7,831 nt of DNA, taken from assembly GCA_000432015.1 (NCBI GenBank), contig HF985383.1, positions 1,878 to 9,708 on the forward strand, given 5' to 3'. Below the pieces are notes generated by a model, which saw only the letters and a list, made by a program, of their open reading frames with translations, had not been told where the DNA came from and searched no databases. Each line of letters begins with the position of its first letter. The stretch's first letter is position 1. Origin of the DNA: Clostridium sp. CAG:1024. GTDB lineage: Bacteria; Bacillota; Clostridia; Christensenellales; CAG-138. Positions 6,035 to 7,831 of this stretch are shown piece by piece. A program made the translations under genes and the position numbers.

Positions 6035-6076
6035 GGCGCCTCCCCTTGTGTTTGCCATCGGCGAAGCGCACGGGTT

Positions 6077-6493
6077 TCAGTCCGAATCGTCCGCCATGCC
6101 AAACGAAAAGACCGAAAACTCTATCGGTAAGCACGATCGTTTTAAGAAGTCCAACTCGGCATCCGTCAGTGTGAATCCCATTTGCGCAAAATCCGAAACC
6201 AATGAGATTCTGATCGACGGCTCCGCCTCCTGCATGCGATTCGCCTTCGCTGCGCAATCCCCAAATTTTTGAAAAAAGCGGCCGACTGCATATCTGATAT
6301 CGCTTTGCTCCGGGTACCTCTCGGTCAGCAGCCAGACATTGTGCGGCGAAGTATAATCGGCATTTCTAAACGGTTTGCTGCCCTTTCGGAATACCTCTGT
6401 CGGCATGAACCCAATGGAATCCGATACAGATTCGATCGATTTGTCCGTTACGATTTTTAGTGAAATGGATACATTATAAAGGCAATTTACCAT
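6077..6493 (-). CDS. DUF4279-like domain protein
   Basis: A 138-residue protein with no signal peptide or membrane segment. The pattern fits DUF4279: a beta-rich start NVSISLKIVTD, then SIGFMPTEVFRKGSKP, a central HNVWLLTERYPEQSD, and a second half-repeat IRISLVSDFAQMGFTLTDAELDFLKRSC ending IEFSVFSFG. The function of this family is not established; members are often small accessory proteins in variable gene clusters. The start ATG 6493 has AAGGA about 12 nt upstream, rather far. A candidate promoter lies at 6575-6603. Base composition is AT-richer than the glyA side, and the upstream gene runs the same way 219 bp away, so they may share transcription. The family assignment is from memory of the pattern, not a search. 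Confidence 0.65.
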   Translation of the reverse strand: MVNCLYNVSISLKIVTDKSIESVSDSIGFMPTEVFRKGSKPFRNADYTSPHNVWLLTERYPEQSDIRYAVGRFFQKFGDCAAKANRMQEAEPSIRISLVSDFAQMGFTLTDAELDFLKRSCLPIEFSVFSFGMADDSD

Positions 6494-6574
6494 GTATGAA
6501 ACAGTTCCTTCCCGATTTCTGTGAGTTCCTTATATTTGGGAGCATTATCATTTTATCGCCTGTTTCGGGATTTC

Positions 6575-6603
6575 GTTATAATCTCCGAATTCTCTTCACT
6601 GAA
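6575..6603 (-). promoter_or_regulatory. Weak candidate promoter for the DUF4279-like gene
   Basis: On the minus strand TATAAC (5/6) at 6575-6580 with TTCAGT (3/6) 17 bp upstream. It would start transcription about 70 nt before the ATG at 6493. Low confidence because the -35 is poor. Confidence 0.3.
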
Positions 6604-6712
6604 CTCTTTTAAATTGCTTTGCCGAATCCTCCGGTTGCTTCATTTATGCACCGGCATGTTCGTGCTGCCGGCGTCAGCGAAAGAGCTGAGCCGGTGCGTT
6701 GTAACGGCTATC

Positions 6713-7390
6713 TTACGAAGGCAATTCGATCACAATCGGTTTTCGTTTGGCATAGTATGCATTCTTTCGGGGCTTTATCAAAACGCGTTCGCCGTCAAAC
6801 CGTATATCTCCATATGCCCCCATCTCAATACATGGTTTCATGCGTTTTCTCTGAACCAGGGTTCCATCCTTCTTCATGATCTGCAGTATTGGACAAAACT
6901 CGCCTTTATTATTGAGAGATATGTACACTGAAATGGTACACTTTGAATACTTTTTCTCCATGTACAATACTGCCATTTTGTCGCCTTCCTTTGCTGCATT
7001 TATGGATTTGACTATAATGGCTTCATCTTTTTCTGTTGCTGCAAAGTACTTTAATAATACGCTTTGAATCACTTGTGCGGCAATTGCCGCATCCTCTTCG
7101 CACGAAATGTTTTTCTGCGTGTCTTTATCAACATGAACGTCATAAAACCTATACCATGTTTGGAACGACAGCCTTGCAGGCGCGATGCCGTCTTCAACGG
7201 CGCAGGTAGTAAAATTAATATAGAGATGATCAAACCCACCCAGTGAAAAGCTCTGTTCTCTAAGCTTCATAACGACTCGTCGGGCGAACACTGCGGAAGA
7301 CTTGTTCTGCAACGCATTTGCCAAAGAATTCGCACCGTCAACATTCGGTGTGTCACTCGCAAAAAGGCGAATATCAGCTATCTTTTTCAT
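6713..7390 (-). CDS. Uncharacterised 225-residue accessory protein
   Basis: I do not recognise this gene with confidence. It encodes 225 residues with no signal peptide or membrane helix. Visible parts: an N-terminal KKIADIRLFASDTPNVDGAN; a block GGFDHLYINFTTCAVEDGIA followed by FQTWYRFYDVHVDKDTQ; a helical middle with AIAAQVIQSVLLKYFAA; and a lysine-rich C-terminal third (MKKDGTLVQRKRMKPC, VLIKPRKNAYYAKRKP). The FDHLYINFTT...WYRFYDV pattern recalls small proteins of the immunity type in Bacillota, but this is an impression only. The start ATG 7390 has GGGAG 7 nt upstream. A promoter with extended -10 lies 137 bp further up. Codon use is AT-richer than in glyA or the protease gene, fitting recent acquisition. 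It runs in the same direction as the DUF4279-like gene, next to a tRNA. Confidence 0.7.
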   Translation of the reverse strand: MKKIADIRLFASDTPNVDGANSLANALQNKSSAVFARRVVMKLREQSFSLGGFDHLYINFTTCAVEDGIAPARLSFQTWYRFYDVHVDKDTQKNISCEEDAAIAAQVIQSVLLKYFAATEKDEAIIVKSINAAKEGDKMAVLYMEKKYSKCTISVYISLNNKGEFCPILQIMKKDGTLVQRKRMKPCIEMGAYGDIRFDGERVLIKPRKNAYYAKRKPIVIELPS

Positions 7391-7526
7391 AAAACCTCTC
7401 CCTGCTTTTGATGTTCAAGTGCCTTTGTCATTTCTATTCATCATGAAATCGGCTTCCCGGTATAGAATGATGAAGTCTATGAGCCGATATGGTCTGTAAA
7501 CTCGTCCCTTTTGTTTCCGCGAACAA

Positions 7527-7556
7527 AGCATAACACATGAAACGGAAGCCTATCAA
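7527..7556 (-). promoter_or_regulatory. Candidate extended -10 promoter for the 225-aa gene
   Basis: On the minus strand TTGATA (5/6) at 7551-7556, an 18-bp spacer and TATGCT (4/6) at 7527-7532, preceded by TGT (extended -10). Transcription would begin near 7520, giving a leader of about 130 nt that contains the 8-bp inverted repeat. Confidence 0.45.
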
Positions 7557-7708
7557 CCTGTAAATCAGCCCCAAAGCCAGATAAGCAGCGCGGAGAATGC
7601 ACGACTTCCTCATCGATAGGATCCAAACGAAATACCAACCCCGCCAACCACTGCTTACTTGTGCTGCGCACGTCGTGCGCGGGCGCGGCTGTCGCTTCCC
7701 GGCCGCTA

Positions 7709-7731
7709 AAAACGATGCACTGCATCGTTTT
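7709..7731. terminator. Terminator-like hairpin with A/T flanks on both sides
   Basis: AAAACGATGC (7709-7718) and GCATCGTTTT (7722-7731) form a perfect 10-bp stem with a 3-nt loop. T-runs follow on both strands (TTTTA on plus, TTTTTA on minus). It insulates the promoter of the 225-aa gene from tRNA transcription. Confidence 0.6.
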
Positions 7732-7771
7732 ATTAATGCGGCTTCGAGTCCACCAAAGAATGGGAGAAGCA

Positions 7772-7804
7772 CAAAACAAAAACGGATGCTAGCGACATCC
7801 GTTT
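7772..7804 (-). terminator. Intrinsic terminator of the tRNA transcript
   Basis: On the minus strand AAACGGATG / CATCCGTTT (7796-7804 with 7780-7788) forms a 9-bp stem with a 7-nt loop, followed by TTTTTGTTTT. It begins 6 nt after the tRNA CCA end, the usual place for a tRNA operon terminator. Confidence 0.8.
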
Positions 7805-7809
7805 ATTCT

Positions 7810-7831
7810 TGGCTCCCCCTGTTGGACTCGA
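7810..7831 (-). tRNA. 3' end of a tRNA gene (truncated by the window edge)
   Basis: On the minus strand the sequence reads TCGAGT (T-loop), CCAAC (3' strand of the T-stem), AGGGGGA (3' acceptor strand), G discriminator, then encoded CCA. The 5' part, including the anticodon, lies beyond the window. The matching 5' end would be TCCCCCT; a T-A first pair with G73 would suit tRNA-Asn, but this is only a guess. A terminator follows at once. Confidence 0.8.

Larger units (their letters stand above)
5693..6076. other. Intergenic stretch with palindromes but no confident gene
   Basis: No reading frame here looks convincingly protein-coding; long frames through it are shadows or lack a ribosome site. 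It holds two perfect GAAC...GTTC palindromes (5849-5858 and 5887-5898), an imperfect 10-bp hairpin (5904-5940; GGGACC/GGTCCC core, 14-nt loop, no U-tail), a CTGCC/GGCAG hairpin near 5830-5846, and a doubtful small ORF on the minus strand. No clear terminator for the DUF4279-like gene was found. Confidence 0.5.
7391..7771. other. Leader and spacer between the 225-aa gene and the tRNA
   Basis: No convincing gene: two overlapping minus-strand frames of about 100-112 codons occur but have no ribosome site, no domain and conflict with the regulatory signals. The stretch holds a promoter (7527-7556), an 8-bp inverted repeat in the predicted leader (TTCATCAT 7437-7444 / ATGATGAA 7467-7474), a GCGCAC/GTGCGC hairpin (7666-7680) and a terminator (7709-7731). 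Confidence 0.5.

Noticed and set aside
5471..6257. Long frames crossing the riboswitch and the 5.8-6.2 kb region on both strands (219 and 154 codons)
   Set aside because: The plus frame covers the glycine aptamers; the minus frame is a shadow of the DUF4279-like gene for its first part and has no ribosome site.
7434..7779. Two overlapping minus-strand frames of 100 and 112 codons
   Set aside because: No ribosome site, no recognisable domain, and they run through a terminator hairpin and a promoter in the same stretch.
1..7831. CRISPR array, insertion sequence or rRNA
   Set aside because: No regularly spaced repeats, no transposase or terminal repeats, and no rRNA-like sequence were seen.

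Overview
The window looks like a chromosomal segment of a moderately GC-rich member of the Bacillota (Clostridia-like). The reasons are strong purine-rich ribosome binding sites, sigma-A type promoters, TTG start codons, a tandem glycine riboswitch of the classic Gram-positive type, and U-tailed intrinsic terminators. The right end (about 5.7-7.8 kb) is clearly more AT-rich than the left and looks like an accessory insert next to a tRNA gene.

Layout, left to right. (1) 1-1198, minus strand, runs off the left edge: a membrane-anchored trypsin/HtrA-like serine protease fused through one transmembrane helix to a kinase C-lobe-like region without the usual catalytic residues. It starts at TTG. 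(2) 1484-2818, plus: an MFS/GPH-type transporter, transcribed divergently from the protease and with its own extended -10 promoter. (3) 2917-2948: a bidirectional terminator between convergent genes. (4) 3013-3321, minus: a small XRE-family regulator. (5) 3431-3913, plus: a small protein ending in an RNA polymerase alpha-CTD-like helix-hairpin-helix region, divergent from the regulator; the 109-bp gap holds candidate promoters for both and short direct repeats. (6) 3952-3983: a second terminator with nearly the same stem as the first. (7) 4076-5332, minus: glyA (serine hydroxymethyltransferase), behind a long leader (about 5333-5658) with two glycine aptamers, a U8-tailed terminator and a near-consensus promoter.

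(8) 5693-6076: mostly non-coding, with perfect palindromes (one fits the Gram-positive LexA/DinR box) and a doubtful 45-codon ORF. (9) 6077-6493, minus: a DUF4279-like protein. (10) 6713-7390, minus: an unrecognised 225-aa protein, with a 219-bp gap before the DUF4279-like gene that may hold remains of a lost gene. (11) 7391-7771: leader, promoter and terminators, no convincing gene. (12) 7810-7831, minus: the 3' end of a tRNA with encoded CCA, followed by its own terminator.

How the parts work together: glyA is a stand-alone, glycine-controlled one-carbon gene. The regulator/alpha-CTD-like pair looks like a small divergent regulatory module. The AT-rich pair beside the tRNA has the look of accessory or immunity-type cargo, but that is inference. 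The most unusual item is the protease-membrane-pseudokinase fusion at the left edge.
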